Source of the DNA: Kitasatospora sp. MAP5-34
GTDB taxonomy: Bacteria; Actinomycetota; Actinomycetes; Streptomycetales; Streptomycetaceae
Length of the DNA: 64,000 nucleotides
Reading direction: 5' to 3'
Assembly: GCF_029894335.1 (NCBI RefSeq)
Contig: NZ_JARXZC010000037.1
Location: forward strand, 1-64,000
Below, one piece after another: positions 8,062-17,025 of the stretch (position 1 is its first letter; every line of letters starts with the position of its first letter). The position numbers and the translations under genes are program-made. Below the pieces are notes generated by a model. That model was given only the letters and a program-made list of their open reading frames with translations, was not told the origin of the DNA and did not search any database.

Positions 8062-8829
8062 ATGCCGTTCACGCTCAGCCACCCCGCCGCCGTACTGCCG
8101 TTGCTGCGGGGCGCCACCGGCCGGGGGCCGTTGATCGTCTCCGGGCTGGTCGCCGGGTCGATGGCTCCGGACGTCCCGTTCTTCGCCGACTCGCTGCTCC
8201 CCGGGGCCTACGCTCTCGGCGGGCCGACCCACCGGTGGTGGGCGGTGCCGACCGCCGACGTGCTGCTCGCCGGGGGCTTGGTGGGGCTCTGGCACGGCCT
8301 GGTACGCGCTCCGCTGGTCGACCTGCTGCCCGGCCGGTGGGCTGCGGCGGCCGAGGCCGTCACCGCGCCCTCGGGTGACCGGAACCACCGGTTCGGGTGG
8401 TTTGCCGCCTCGGCGGCCGTCGGCGCGGCCACGCACGTCGGCTGGGACGCCTTCACCCACGAGGGGCGGGCGGGCGTCCGGGCGCTCCCCGCGTTGAACC
8501 GGTCCCTCGCCGGGGTGCCGGTCCACACGGTGCTCCAGTACGGCACCTCGGTGCTCGGGCTGGCCTGCGTCGTACGCCACGCCGCCCGAGTGGTGGCCGC
8601 CGCGCCGCCGGCCGGCCCGCCGGGCCCCCGCCCCACGGCCCGCCGGGCCGGCCGTGCGGTGCTGGCCGTCGCCACCGCCGGAGGGGTGGCGCACCGGCTG
8701 GCCCGGCGCGAGCGCGGGCTGATCGCGGAGTTCTGCTTCGGCGCCGGCGCCGGTTTCGCGGTGGGCGCGGCCGCCTACGCGACCGTGGTGAAGCGGCTCA
8801 CCGCCCGCGAGCGGCTTCGCGCCCGCTGA
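8062..8829 (+). CDS. DUF4184 family membrane protein
   Basis: 255 residues. The start 'MPFTLSHPAAVLPLLRG' followed by 'SGLVAGSMAPDVPFF' is the signature of DUF4184, a family of actinobacterial integral membrane proteins with conserved His/Asp residues reminiscent of membrane phospholipase-C/metal-dependent hydrolase-like proteins (THLGWDAFTH-type motif, here 'THVGWDAFTHEG'). Several hydrophobic helices are spread through the sequence (~90-110, 125-145, 165-180, 195-215, 230-250). ATG 8062 follows GGGAGGA (8048-8054). Molecular function not established. The C-terminus faces the convergent M20 peptidase gene, 36 bases away. Confidence 0.8.
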   Translation: MPFTLSHPAAVLPLLRGATGRGPLIVSGLVAGSMAPDVPFFADSLLPGAYALGGPTHRWWAVPTADVLLAGGLVGLWHGLVRAPLVDLLPGRWAAAAEAVTAPSGDRNHRFGWFAASAAVGAATHVGWDAFTHEGRAGVRALPALNRSLAGVPVHTVLQYGTSVLGLACVVRHAARVVAAAPPAGPPGPRPTARRAGRAVLAVATAGGVAHRLARRERGLIAEFCFGAGAGFAVGAAAYATVVKRLTARERLRAR

Positions 8830-8865
8830 GCGCCGCCGACGGACCTGTCGGCGGAGCCCCGGGCG

Positions 8866-10233
8866 TCAGGCCTGCCGTGCCGGCTCCGCGTAGCGGCGCA
8901 GGAAGAGCGCCTCGGTGAGGGCCATCCGCTCCAGCTCCAGCGGGTCGACGCTCTCGTTGACGGCGTGGATCTGGGTGGTCGGCTCCTCGACGCCGATCAG
9001 CACGATCTCGGCGTCCGGGTAGAGCGTGCGGAGCGCGTTGCAGAGCGGAATCGAGCCGCCTTCGCCGGAGATCACCATCTCGGAGCCGAACGCCTCGAGC
9101 ATGGCCCCGCCCATCGCCTCGTACGCCCGGCCCGAGGTGTCCGCGCTGAACGGCTTGCCGCCGCTGAGCCGGGTGACGGTCGCCTGGGCGCCGAACGGGA
9201 CGGCCGCCTCCAGGTGCGCGACCAGCGCGTCCTGGGCGCCCTTCAGCTCCATGCCCGGCGGGATCCGCAGGCTGACCTTCGCCTTGGCCTCGGCCTGTAC
9301 GGCGGAGGCCGCGCCGACCACCGGGGGCGCGTCGATGCCGAGCACGCTCACCGACGGGCGGGCCCAGAGCCGGTCCGCCACGGTGCCGGTGCCGATCAGG
9401 GCGACCCCGTCCAGGACCTTCGCGTCGGTCCGGAACTGCTCCTCGGTGTACTCGACGCCCTGCCAGACCTGGTCGGCGCGCAGCCCGTCCACCGCGACGT
9501 CGCCGTGCTCGTCGTGCAGGGTCGCGAGCACGCGGACGAGCGCCAGCAGCGCGTCCGGCGCGGCGCCGCCGAAGGCGCCCGAGTGCAGGTTGCCCGTGAG
9601 GGTGGAGAGGGCGATCTCGACCTCGGTGACGCCGCGCAGGGAGGCCGTGACGGTGGGCAGCCCGGCGGTGAAGTTGCCGGTGTCGCCGATGACGATCACG
9701 TCGGCGGCGAGCAGCTCGGGGTGCGCCTCGGCGTACTGCTGCAGCCCGCCGGTGCCCTGCTCCTCCGAGCCCTCGATGATCACCTTCAGGTTGACGGGGA
9801 AGCCGCCGTCCACCTCGCGCAGCGCCCGAAGGGCCGTCAGGTGCATCAGGATGTTGCCCTTGCAGTCCGCCGCGCCGCGCCCGTACCAGCGGCCGTCACG
9901 CTCGGTCAGCTCGAACGCCGGGCTCAGCCAGGAGGCCGCGTCCATCGGCGGCTGCACGTCGTAGTGCGAGTACAGCAGCACCGTCGGCGCACCCGCCGGG
10001 CCGGGCAGCTCGGCGTAGACCGACTGGGTGCCGTCGGGGGTGTCGAAGACCCGAACGCCCGTCAGACCCTCGGCGGCGAAGGCGTCGGCCACCCAGCGGG
10101 CGGCCTTCTCGCACTCCTCGACCGCGAACTGCCGGGGGTCCGCGACGGACGGGAAGGCCACCAGCTCGGCCAGATCGGCCTTGGCTCGCGGCATCAGTGA
10201 CCGGACGGCCGCTGCCAGGGACTGCTGGGTCAT
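8866..10233 (-). CDS. M20 family metallopeptidase (dipeptidase-like)
   Basis: 455-residue zinc peptidase of the M20/M25/M40 family. Visible metal and catalytic residues: 'LYSHYDVQPP' (first His ligand ~90), 'GRGAADCKGNI' (bridging Asp ~123), 'IEGSEEQGTGG' (catalytic and ligand Glu ~157-158), and 'SGEGGSIPLCNAL' near the C-terminus, with the last His in 'IHAVNESV'. Length and the DVQPP form match the cytosolic dipeptidase/CNDP-like subfamily that trims small peptides. ATG 10233 is used; a TTG one codon earlier is possible, and GGAGAAG lies just upstream. Monocistronic as far as can be seen. Confidence 0.93.
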   Translation of the reverse strand: MTQQSLAAAVRSLMPRAKADLAELVAFPSVADPRQFAVEECEKAARWVADAFAAEGLTGVRVFDTPDGTQSVYAELPGPAGAPTVLLYSHYDVQPPMDAASWLSPAFELTERDGRWYGRGAADCKGNILMHLTALRALREVDGGFPVNLKVIIEGSEEQGTGGLQQYAEAHPELLAADVIVIGDTGNFTAGLPTVTASLRGVTEVEIALSTLTGNLHSGAFGGAAPDALLALVRVLATLHDEHGDVAVDGLRADQVWQGVEYTEEQFRTDAKVLDGVALIGTGTVADRLWARPSVSVLGIDAPPVVGAASAVQAEAKAKVSLRIPPGMELKGAQDALVAHLEAAVPFGAQATVTRLSGGKPFSADTSGRAYEAMGGAMLEAFGSEMVISGEGGSIPLCNALRTLYPDAEIVLIGVEEPTTQIHAVNESVDPLELERMALTEALFLRRYAEPARQA

Positions 10234-10359
10234 CAACTTCTCCGAGGGTGTTCGGGGGGCGGTACGAGGGGTCTTCCGATCATAGGCGGACGCCTCTGGG
10301 GTACCCAGCGGAGCACAGCCTGGCAGCCGGGCGGGTGACGCGGACTAGGATTGGTGGTC

Positions 10360-11622
10360 GTGACTGACTCCGGTAGCTCCCTCGGCCAGGACCGCAACGA
10401 CACCCCTGCCGCCTCCGAAGCCTCTGACCTGCCCGACGGCCCCGACGTTCTCGACGGCGTCTGGGACGTGGTGGTGGTCGGCGCCGGTCCGGCCGGCTCC
10501 TCGGCCGCGTACGCGGCGGCCACCCAGGGGCGGCGGGTGCTGCTCCTCGACAAGGCCGAACACCCCCGGTACAAGACCTGCGGCGGCGGCATCATCGGCC
10601 CGTCCAGGGACAGTCTGCCGCCGGACTTCAAGCTGCCGCTGCAGGACCGCATCCACGCGGTCACCTTCGCGCTCACCGGACGCTACGCCCGTACCCGGCG
10701 CTCGAAGCCGATGCTGTTCGGCCTGGTCAACCGGGACGAGTTCGACCTGCGGTTGGTGCAGGCCGCCGAGCAGGCCGGTGCGGTGCTGGTCACCGGGGTC
10801 ACCGTGACCGGGGTCGAGCAGCAGGGCGGTGACCAGCGCACGGTCGCCGTCACCACCGCCGACGGCCGCCGGGTCGAGGCCCGCGCGGTGGTCGGCGCGG
10901 ACGGCAGCGCGAGCCGGGTCGGGCGGCACGTCGGGGTGACGTTCGACCAGATCGACCTGGGGCTGGAGGCCGAGATCCCGGTGCCCGAGTCGGTCTCCCG
11001 GGCCTGGGCCGGACGGATCCACCTCGACTGGGGGCCGCTGCCGGGTTCGTACGGCTGGGTCTTCCCCAAGACCGACTCCGGCACGCTCACCGTGGGTGTC
11101 ATCTCGGCGCGCGGCGACGGCGAGCGGACCAAGCAGTACCTCGCCGACTACATCGGGCAGTTGGGCCTCTCCGGATTCCCGCCGAGCATCGAGTCCGGGC
11201 ACCTGACCCGCTGCCGCACCGAGGACTCCCCGCTCTCCCGGGGCCGGGTGCTGGTCGCCGGGGACGCGGCCGGCCTGCTGGAGCCGTGGACCCGCGAGGG
11301 CATCTCGTACGCGCTGCGCTCGGGACGGCTCGCGGGGGAGTGGGCCGTGAAGGTCGCCGAGGCGAACGCCCCGGCGGACGTGCGGCGGCAGGCGCTCAAC
11401 TACGCCTTCGCGATCAAGGCCGGGCTTGGGGTCGAGATGCGGGCGGGCAAGGTGATGCTGGGCGCGTTCGAGCGCCGTCCGTACCTGTTCCACGCGGCGG
11501 TCTGCCTGGTCACCCCTGCGTGGCGGGCGTTCGCCCGGACCACGCAGGGGCACACGACCTTCGCCCAGGTGATGCGGGACTACCGCGCCGCGAGGCGCCT
11601 GGCGGCGCTGGCCTCGCGCTGA
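10360..11622 (+). CDS. Geranylgeranyl reductase family FAD-dependent oxidoreductase
   Basis: 420-residue flavoprotein. A Rossmann 'VVVGAGPAGSSAAYAAA' (~38-54) and the CxGGG-like 'YKTCGGGIIGPS' are diagnostic of the GG-reductase family (ChlP/digeranylgeranylglycerophospholipid reductase-like); 'GRVLVAGDAAGLLEPWTREGI' is the second FAD contact. Such enzymes saturate isoprenoid double bonds, for example in the menaquinone side chain, which streptomycetes partly hydrogenate; that role is inference. The N-terminal ~35 residues are acidic and probably disordered. TTG (10351), GTG (10354) and GTG (10360) are all in frame; CTAGGA at 10345-10350 best suits 10360. Confidence 0.9.
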   Translation: MTDSGSSLGQDRNDTPAASEASDLPDGPDVLDGVWDVVVVGAGPAGSSAAYAAATQGRRVLLLDKAEHPRYKTCGGGIIGPSRDSLPPDFKLPLQDRIHAVTFALTGRYARTRRSKPMLFGLVNRDEFDLRLVQAAEQAGAVLVTGVTVTGVEQQGGDQRTVAVTTADGRRVEARAVVGADGSASRVGRHVGVTFDQIDLGLEAEIPVPESVSRAWAGRIHLDWGPLPGSYGWVFPKTDSGTLTVGVISARGDGERTKQYLADYIGQLGLSGFPPSIESGHLTRCRTEDSPLSRGRVLVAGDAAGLLEPWTREGISYALRSGRLAGEWAVKVAEANAPADVRRQALNYAFAIKAGLGVEMRAGKVMLGAFERRPYLFHAAVCLVTPAWRAFARTTQGHTTFAQVMRDYRAARRLAALASR

Positions 11623-11798
11623 GGCTTCGCCAGCCGCTCGGGCACAGGGGCACGAGGAACTGCGCGATGCGGGAGGTGCGGCGCCGTCACTTCCGGTTTC
11701 GCGCACGCGTTTCAGCAAGCAGAGCCTCGCGCCCCTGGTTGTGGCTGGCGTCAGCTAAATCAGTTTCGTGAATGGGCCATAGGCGATGTGATTAGTGC

Positions 11799-13112
11799 AT
11801 GATCGCTATCAATCCCTCGCGTCTCCTGCACCCCGACCCGATGGTCCGGCGTCTCGCTGCCATCACCCTGGTCAACACCGTCGGCAACGGGCTGATGATG
11901 ACGCTTGCCGTCCTCTTCTTCACCCGGGTTCTCGGCTTCGGTGTCGCCCAGGTCGGCCTCGGCCTCACCGCCGCCGGGCTGTGCGGTGTGCTGGCCGGGA
12001 TCCCGGCCGGGCGAGCTGCCGACCGGTGGGGCAGCAAGCCGGTGCTGGTCACTCTGGTGAGCCTGGAGGCGGTCGGCTGCGTCGGGTACGTGCTCGTGCA
12101 CCGGTTCGCCGCCTTCGTGCTGGTCGCCTGCTTCGTGGCGGCTGTCGACCAGGGTTCGACGGCCGTGCGCAGCGCGCTGTACGCGGAGGTGCTGCCCGCC
12201 GACCGCCGGGTGGCCGGGCGCGCCTACCTCCGGGTCGTCACCAACATCGGCATGGGTGTGGGTACCGTCCTGGCGGCGCTCGTTCTGCAGGCCGACACCC
12301 GGAGCGCGTACGTGGCGGCGATCCTGGTCGACGCGGTCTCCTTCGCCGTCGTGGCGCTGATGTTCGTGACCGTCCCCATGGCCGAGCGGGCCGCCGCAGT
12401 CGTTGCCGACGCGTCGACCGTCGAGCCGACCGCCGAGGCTGCCGCCGAGTCCGGGCCGGTCGCGGCCAAGGGCGGCAACCCCGCGCTGCGCAACCTGCCG
12501 TTCCTCGTGGTGACGGCGCTGAGCGCCGTGCTCTGCCTGCAGTTCGCCGTGATCGAGGTCGGCGTCCCGCTCTGGATCGCCAAGCACACCGCAGCCCCCA
12601 GGGTGATGATCGCGGGGTCGCTGATGGTCAACATAGCGCTGGTGGTGGCACTCCAGGTCCGCGCCACCAAGGGCACCGAACAGCCCGGCGTCGCCGCCCG
12701 GATCTTCCGCCGGGGAGGACTGCTGCTCACCGCCTCCTGCCTGGTGCTCGGCCTCGCGCACGGTCTGCCCGCCCTGCCGGCCGCCCTGTTGGTGCTGGCC
12801 GGCGTCGGCTTCCAAGGGCTCGGCGAGGTGTTCTCCCAGGCCGCCGGGTGGGCGCTGAGCTACGACCTGGCGGGTGAGGGCGCCCATGGCGCGTACCAGG
12901 GCGTCTTCGGCACCGGCATGTCGGCGAGCATGATGTTCGGCCCCGCGCTCATCACCACCGTGGTGATCGGGAACGGCTTCGTCGGCTGGGCCGTGTTGGG
13001 CGCCGTCTTCGCCGCCTGCGGCCTCGCGATGCCCCCGATCGTCCGCTGGTCCCGGCGCCGCACCGCCCGGACGGCCCCGGTCGCGGCATCGGTCACCGTC
13101 CCGGTCGCCTGA
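11799..13112 (+). CDS. MFS transporter
   Basis: 437 residues with about 12 hydrophobic helices. The loop 2-3 motif is 'GRAADRWGSKPVL' (MFS motif A form). The first helix 'RLAAITLVNTVGNGLMMTLAVLFF' and the central hydrophilic loop (~195-225) fit a 6+6 arrangement. Substrate cannot be predicted from sequence; related streptomycete genes are annotated as efflux permeases. The ATG at 11799 has no clear ribosome site; TTAGTGC lies just upstream. An equally long antisense open frame covers the gene but has the codon signature of a shadow. The 176-base upstream spacer shows nothing striking. Confidence 0.88.
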   Translation: MIAINPSRLLHPDPMVRRLAAITLVNTVGNGLMMTLAVLFFTRVLGFGVAQVGLGLTAAGLCGVLAGIPAGRAADRWGSKPVLVTLVSLEAVGCVGYVLVHRFAAFVLVACFVAAVDQGSTAVRSALYAEVLPADRRVAGRAYLRVVTNIGMGVGTVLAALVLQADTRSAYVAAILVDAVSFAVVALMFVTVPMAERAAAVVADASTVEPTAEAAAESGPVAAKGGNPALRNLPFLVVTALSAVLCLQFAVIEVGVPLWIAKHTAAPRVMIAGSLMVNIALVVALQVRATKGTEQPGVAARIFRRGGLLLTASCLVLGLAHGLPALPAALLVLAGVGFQGLGEVFSQAAGWALSYDLAGEGAHGAYQGVFGTGMSASMMFGPALITTVVIGNGFVGWAVLGAVFAACGLAMPPIVRWSRRRTARTAPVAASVTVPVA

Positions 13113-13145
13113 CCAGGTCCGACCACCCATGACCACGCCTGACCA
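13106..13145 (+). repeat. 3'-end direct repeat of the MFS gene
   Basis: CGCCTGACCA spanning the MFS stop codon (13106-13115) recurs exactly at 13136-13145, 30 bp further on, with the related words CCGACCACC and ATGACCACG between. It is one of several cases in this window where the final bases of a gene are copied into the adjacent spacer. Confidence 0.6.
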
Positions 13146-13150
13146 CGTCG

Positions 13151-13179
13151 GGCAGCTGCCGGGACTCCCGGCAGCTGCC
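13151..13179 (+). terminator. Hairpin downstream of the MFS gene
   Basis: Positions 13151-13164 and 13166-13179 are perfectly complementary (14 bp around a single C at 13165; in practice a 3-base loop). The element GGCAGCTGCCGGGA is itself internally palindromic (GGCAGCTGCC). It sits 38 bases after the MFS stop and well before the crotonase start, and is the likely transcription terminator. Confidence 0.75.
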
Positions 13180-13348
13180 GGCAGTCCCGGCCACGGCCGC
13201 TGACCAGGGGATTTCGGATGGGGCCTGGATCAGGGGGCGGGTGGCGTGCCAGAGTCCTTCCGGGCAGCCCCGGTACCCGGTGCTGCCCGTGCCCTCCGAC
13301 TCACCACCGGTCGGACCCACCCTCGATCCTGCAGAAGGGCCAGTCGCG

Positions 13349-14110
13349 ATGACCCGCGAAGTACCGTTCGTCCGCATCACCAGCGCCGACGCCGTCACCA
13401 CCCTGGAGCTGGACTCCCCGCACAACCGGAACGCCCTCTCCACCCGGCTGATGGCCGAGCTGGCCAAGGGGCTGGCGGATGCCGCCGCCGACCCCGCCGT
13501 GCGGGCGGTGGTGCTCGGGCACACCGGCAAGGTGTTCTGCGCGGGTGCGGACCTGTCCGAGGCCACCGGCAGCGACCCGACGGTCGGGCCGCGCGGGCTG
13601 GTGGACATCCAGCGGGCCGTCATCGACTGCCCGAAGCCGGTGATCGCGGTCGTGGACGGGCATGTCCGGGCGGGCGGGCTGGGGTTGCTCGGCGCGGCCG
13701 ACATCGTGATCGCCGGGCCGCTCTCCACCTTCGCGTTCACCGAGGTCCGGCTCGGCCTCGCACCGGCCGTGATCTCGCTCCCGCTGCGCCCCAAGCTCAC
13801 CTCGCGCGCCGTCTCCCGCTACTACCTGACCGGTGAGACCTTCGACCCCGCCGAGGCCGCCCGGATCGGCCTGATCACCGAGGCGGCCGAGGACCCGGCG
13901 GCCGTGCTCAAGACGGTCCTCGACGCCGTCCGGCTCGGCTCGCCGCAGGGGCTCGCCGAGTCGAAGCGGTTGGCCAACGCCGATGTGGTCACCTCGTTCG
14001 AGCTGGACGCCGAGGAGCGCGTCCTCCAGTCGGCCCGCCTGTTCAGCTCGGACGAGGCGCAGCAGGGCATGCGCGCCTTCCTGGAGCGCCGCCCGGCGCC
14101 CTGGGCGTAG
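13349..14110 (+). CDS. Enoyl-CoA hydratase/isomerase family protein (crotonase)
   Basis: 253 residues, normal crotonase length. Oxyanion-hole segments 'VFCAGADLSEA' and 'RAGGLGLLGAADIVIA' are present, and 'FTEVRLGLAPAVIS' carries a glutamate at the usual active-site position. The usual second Glu region 'AARIGLITEA' follows. It should act on acyl-CoA thioesters as hydratase or isomerase in fatty-acid or branched-chain degradation. ATG 13349 follows AGAAGGGC by about 9 bases; homology starts at 'VPFVRITSADAVTTLELDSP'. Convergent with the next gene, 17 bases between stops. Confidence 0.92.
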   Translation: MTREVPFVRITSADAVTTLELDSPHNRNALSTRLMAELAKGLADAAADPAVRAVVLGHTGKVFCAGADLSEATGSDPTVGPRGLVDIQRAVIDCPKPVIAVVDGHVRAGGLGLLGAADIVIAGPLSTFAFTEVRLGLAPAVISLPLRPKLTSRAVSRYYLTGETFDPAEAARIGLITEAAEDPAAVLKTVLDAVRLGSPQGLAESKRLANADVVTSFELDAEERVLQSARLFSSDEAQQGMRAFLERRPAPWA

Positions 14111-14127
14111 CCCGCAGACGCCGGGGT

Positions 14128-14883
14128 TCAGCTCCAGCGGATCTGTGCCGTCTCCCGCCACAGGTCGAAGAGCGTGCGATCGCCGCTCACCTCGACCCGG
14201 GTCAGCGGGAGGCGGTTCCAGAGCAGCAGGTAGAGCTGGTGGGCGGTGCCGTCGACCTCACAGTCGGCGGGCGCCGTACCGCGCTCGACCCGGACCGGTT
14301 CCTGACTGATCCTCACCAGCCAGGGCTCCGCACCGTCCGTGGGCCGGATCAGCAGCGTGCGCTCCTGCGCGCTGCGCAGCCGCGCGAGCGGCCCGACCAG
14401 GAACCCGTCCACCAGCTCGCCGATCCCGTCCAGTGCGAACGCGCCGTCCGTCGGGGAGGTCGCCCGCCCGGCGGCGGCCTCGGCGTCCACCCGGTGCACG
14501 GCCGTCTCGTGCGCCTGCCGCCGCGCCCAGAACGCGAGCGGGGACGGTGCGGGCAGGAATGCCCAGCAGTCCAGCTCCGCCGGGGCGTTCTCCAGCGCCT
14601 CGAGCAGCCCGGCATGTCCCTCCCGGAACCAGCCGACCAGCGCGGCATCCGCCGGGACCGGCCCCCAGGCGGCCTCCTGGGCGGCCTCGTCCAGTGGCCC
14701 TTGGTGCCCGTGCGCGACGTACGCCGTCGCCCAGCGGTGCACCTGGCCGGTGTGCCGGACGAGGTCGCGCAACTGCCAGTCGGGGCAGGTTGGTACGGGC
14801 GCGTCGGGGTCGGTGGTGGCGATCGCGTCCGCGAACAGCGCGCCCTCGCGCCGCAGCGCGTCGATGTGCTCGGAGATCTTCAT
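14128..14883 (-). CDS. Maleylpyruvate isomerase family mycothiol-dependent-type enzyme
   Basis: 251-residue DinB/MDMPI-fold protein. The N-terminal helix bundle carries 'CPDWQLRDLVRHTGQVHRW' and then 'RRQAHETAVHRVDAEAA', which together provide the His/Glu metal ligands of this family; a C-terminal MDMPI_C-like domain (~160-251) follows. Relatives use mycothiol, the actinobacterial low-molecular-weight thiol, as cofactor; the substrate here is unknown. ATG 14883 is clear. A divergent beta-helix acyltransferase gene starts ~100 bases away. Confidence 0.88.
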   Translation of the reverse strand: MKISEHIDALRREGALFADAIATTDPDAPVPTCPDWQLRDLVRHTGQVHRWATAYVAHGHQGPLDEAAQEAAWGPVPADAALVGWFREGHAGLLEALENAPAELDCWAFLPAPSPLAFWARRQAHETAVHRVDAEAAAGRATSPTDGAFALDGIGELVDGFLVGPLARLRSAQERTLLIRPTDGAEPWLVRISQEPVRVERGTAPADCEVDGTAHQLYLLLWNRLPLTRVEVSGDRTLFDLWRETAQIRWS

Positions 14884-14985
14884 GAGTCACGAGTCTGGCA
14901 TCGAACGCCCGTGTGATGTGGCTCCTGCTGTGATGTTGCTCCCTCTCCGATCACGCCCCGGCGTGCGGCCGATAGCGTGGGGCGC

Positions 14986-15753
14986 ATGCCGATCGCCCGT
15001 ACGCTCCTGACCGCCGCCCGCTCCCGAGGCCGCCGCGCCGCCGGGTGGCTGGTGCACCGGGGCTGGCGCTGGGTACAGGGCGTCGCGGCGGTGTCCAACC
15101 AGAGCCCCGGGCCGTACCGGTTCCGGGAGCTCGGGGACGGGACGAAGCTGGCGTTCCCGCTCGGCGCGGTCTTCAACGAGCAGTGGATCACCATCGGGCC
15201 GTTCTCGATCATCGGTGAGCGCGTCACCATCTCGGCCGGCTTCCTGCCCGGTCTCGACCTCGGGCCCGACCCGGTCGTCCAGATCGGTGGCGGCTGCGTG
15301 ATCGGGCGCGGCAGCCACATAGTCGGCCACCAGTCGATCGTGCTCGGCGACGACGTCTGGACCGGCCCGTACGTCTACATCACCGACACCGCGCACACCT
15401 ACGACGACACCGAGCTGCCGATCGGCAAGCAGTGGCCGCGCAACGAGCCCGTGGAGATCGGCGCCGGCTCCTGGATCGGTACGGGAGCGGTGATCCTCCC
15501 CGGCGCGCGGCTCGGCCGCAACGTGGTCGTCGCCGCCGGGTCGGTGGTGCGCGGCGAAGTCCCCGACCACGCCGTGGTCGCCGGTGCACCGGCCAAGGTG
15601 GTGCGCAGCTGGACGGAGGTCGAGGGCTGGCAGCCGCCGCTGCGGCACGACCCGCCGACCCCCGTCCCGGACGGCGTCACCGCCGAGCAACTCCGCGCCC
15701 TGGTGGGCTGGGACCTCCGGCTGCCCGGCCGGAGCGGCGAACCGCAGGACTGA
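14986..15753 (+). CDS. Left-handed beta-helix acyltransferase
   Basis: 255 residues. Hexapeptide repeats run from ~70 to ~205 ('ITIGPFSIIGERVTIS', 'VQIGGGCVIGRGSHIVG', 'VEIGAGSWIGTGAVILPGARLGRNVVVAAGSVV', the last given in parts), ending with the family's 'PDHAVVAGAPAKVVR'. Between turns lies 'TDTAHTYDDTELPIG' with the catalytic-type His. This resembles xenobiotic/maltose/NodL-type O-acetyltransferases acting with acetyl- or other acyl-CoA on sugars or small alcohols. The ~35 N-terminal residues are basic. ATG 14986 is chosen over GTG 14977; neither has a clear ribosome site. Confidence 0.87.
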   Translation: MPIARTLLTAARSRGRRAAGWLVHRGWRWVQGVAAVSNQSPGPYRFRELGDGTKLAFPLGAVFNEQWITIGPFSIIGERVTISAGFLPGLDLGPDPVVQIGGGCVIGRGSHIVGHQSIVLGDDVWTGPYVYITDTAHTYDDTELPIGKQWPRNEPVEIGAGSWIGTGAVILPGARLGRNVVVAAGSVVRGEVPDHAVVAGAPAKVVRSWTEVEGWQPPLRHDPPTPVPDGVTAEQLRALVGWDLRLPGRSGEPQD

Positions 15754-15827
15754 CCGGCCCGACTGACGTTCGGTCAGATATCCGGCTCGCCCTGGACGAT
15801 CGCCGAGGAGGGGGACTCCAACGGAGA

Positions 15828-16559
15828 TCAGCAGGACAGGTTGCCGCCGCCCACGTCGGTGCCGAGGACGCCGACGAACTTCTTGTAGAGGTTGATGCGG
15901 TCGTTGCGCTCGTCGGCGTTCTTGCCGTTGCACTCCAGGTCGCCGTTGATGCTGCGGATCGTCTCGCCGAAGCCCTTGTTGTCGACCATCGCGATGTGCG
16001 GGGTCATCTTGCCGGCGCCCTGCTGACTGTTCCAGAACCACAGGCCGGTCTCCCACGAGACGGCGGGGTCCTGTGCCACCTTCTCCGGGTGGTGCAGCAG
16101 GTCGATGTGCAGGGCGTCACCTGCGGCCTTGTAGTTGAAGTTCCAGCTCAGTTGCAGCGGGCCGCGCCCGTAGTACTGCTTGCCGTCCGGGCAGCCGTAG
16201 GGCTGGCTCATGTCGCAGTAGTGGCTGTAGTTGGCGGTGTTCTGTTCGACGACGTACTTCAGGCCGCCGGTCTCGTGGCTGACGTTGGCGAAGAAGGCCG
16301 CCGCCTCGCGCTTCTTGGTCGCGGCATTGCCGGTGTTGGCGAAGCCGGGGTAGGCGCCCAGGGCGTCGGTCAGGCCCTTGTACGTGTAGAAGGAGTTGCG
16401 GCTCGGGAACATCTGGTTGAACTGGGCCTCGCTGACCACGAATCCAGTGGCACGGGTCTCGGTGCGGACGGCTCCCGAGGCGGTCACCGGTGCAGCCAAG
16501 GCGAGCGTGCTCGCGATGGCAGCCGAGGCCCCGGCGGCCATGACACGGCGTACGGACAT
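15828..16559 (-). CDS. Secreted glycoside hydrolase family 19 chitinase
   Basis: 243 residues: a Sec signal peptide (basic 'MSVRRVMAAG', hydrophobic core, AxA-type site near residue 30) then a GH19 catalytic domain only. Catalytic glutamate in 'FFANVSHETGG', and the conserved 'YYGRGPLQLSWNFNYKAAG' and 'WFWNSQQGAGKMTPH' follow. No chitin-binding module precedes it, so it resembles catalytic-domain-only streptomycete family-19 enzymes that degrade chitin or fungal walls. The second of two close ATGs (16559) is preferred because AAGGAG lies 7 bases upstream; the ATG at 16565 is only 1 base from it. Confidence 0.93.
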   Translation of the reverse strand: MSVRRVMAAGASAAIASTLALAAPVTASGAVRTETRATGFVVSEAQFNQMFPSRNSFYTYKGLTDALGAYPGFANTGNAATKKREAAAFFANVSHETGGLKYVVEQNTANYSHYCDMSQPYGCPDGKQYYGRGPLQLSWNFNYKAAGDALHIDLLHHPEKVAQDPAVSWETGLWFWNSQQGAGKMTPHIAMVDNKGFGETIRSINGDLECNGKNADERNDRINLYKKFVGVLGTDVGGGNLSC

Positions 16560-17025
16560 TCTCATACTCCTTGCGCAGCTTGGATGGACCATGTAAAGCG
16601 ACCGGCCGGATAATTCGGAGTCCCCGGACCGGGCGCCGAACCAATCGTCCCGAAGATTCTCCGTACATCAAGGGAATCGGAACAGAATCACTCTCATGGG
16701 GCTGCATCAGAGTCGCCACGGTAATGGTTCGCTGACGATTGATCAGAAATTCCGTAGGCGGCCGGCGGGTCTTTTCCGGCTGAGTGGATCGGGTGTGGCA
16801 GACCGCCGCCGTTGTCCCGAGTCGAGTGTCCGGAGTGGAGCTGCCTCCCGTTCCGTCCCGTTCCGGCGTGAGTGCGCGGGCGGGCAGTGGCGGAGGTCGC
16901 AGCGGCGGAGGTCGTGGCCGCCCGGTGGAATGAGATCCGCACGTCGGGTGGTTGCTGAGAGCGGGCGGGTGGTGCTGTTCGGGTGCCGTCCGCGTCCTTC
17001 GTTCAGCCGAGCTAGGAGATCTTCC
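16560..17025. promoter_or_regulatory. Divergent chitinase / flavin oxidoreductase intergenic region
   Basis: 466 bases without a supported gene. The half nearest the chitinase is unusually A/T-rich for this genome (16600-16780) and should contain its promoter. ATGGACCAT (16584-16592) is a 9-base palindrome ~25 bases before the chitinase start. It shares GGTCC-type words with chitinase promoter repeats described in Streptomyces, but I do not see a full DasR-type site. The half nearest the flavin enzyme is GC-rich, with no structure that I can defend. Confidence 0.4.

Noticed and set aside
11760..13136. 458-codon minus-strand open frame covering the MFS gene
   Set aside because: Composition (His/Asp/Gly/Arg-rich, no hydrophobic core) is that of a shadow; the plus strand encodes a clear 12-helix transporter.
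16581..16600. DasR-type operator before the chitinase
   Set aside because: Only ATGGACCAT is present; it does not match the longer palindromic consensus I know for DasR or the 12-bp chitinase direct repeats.
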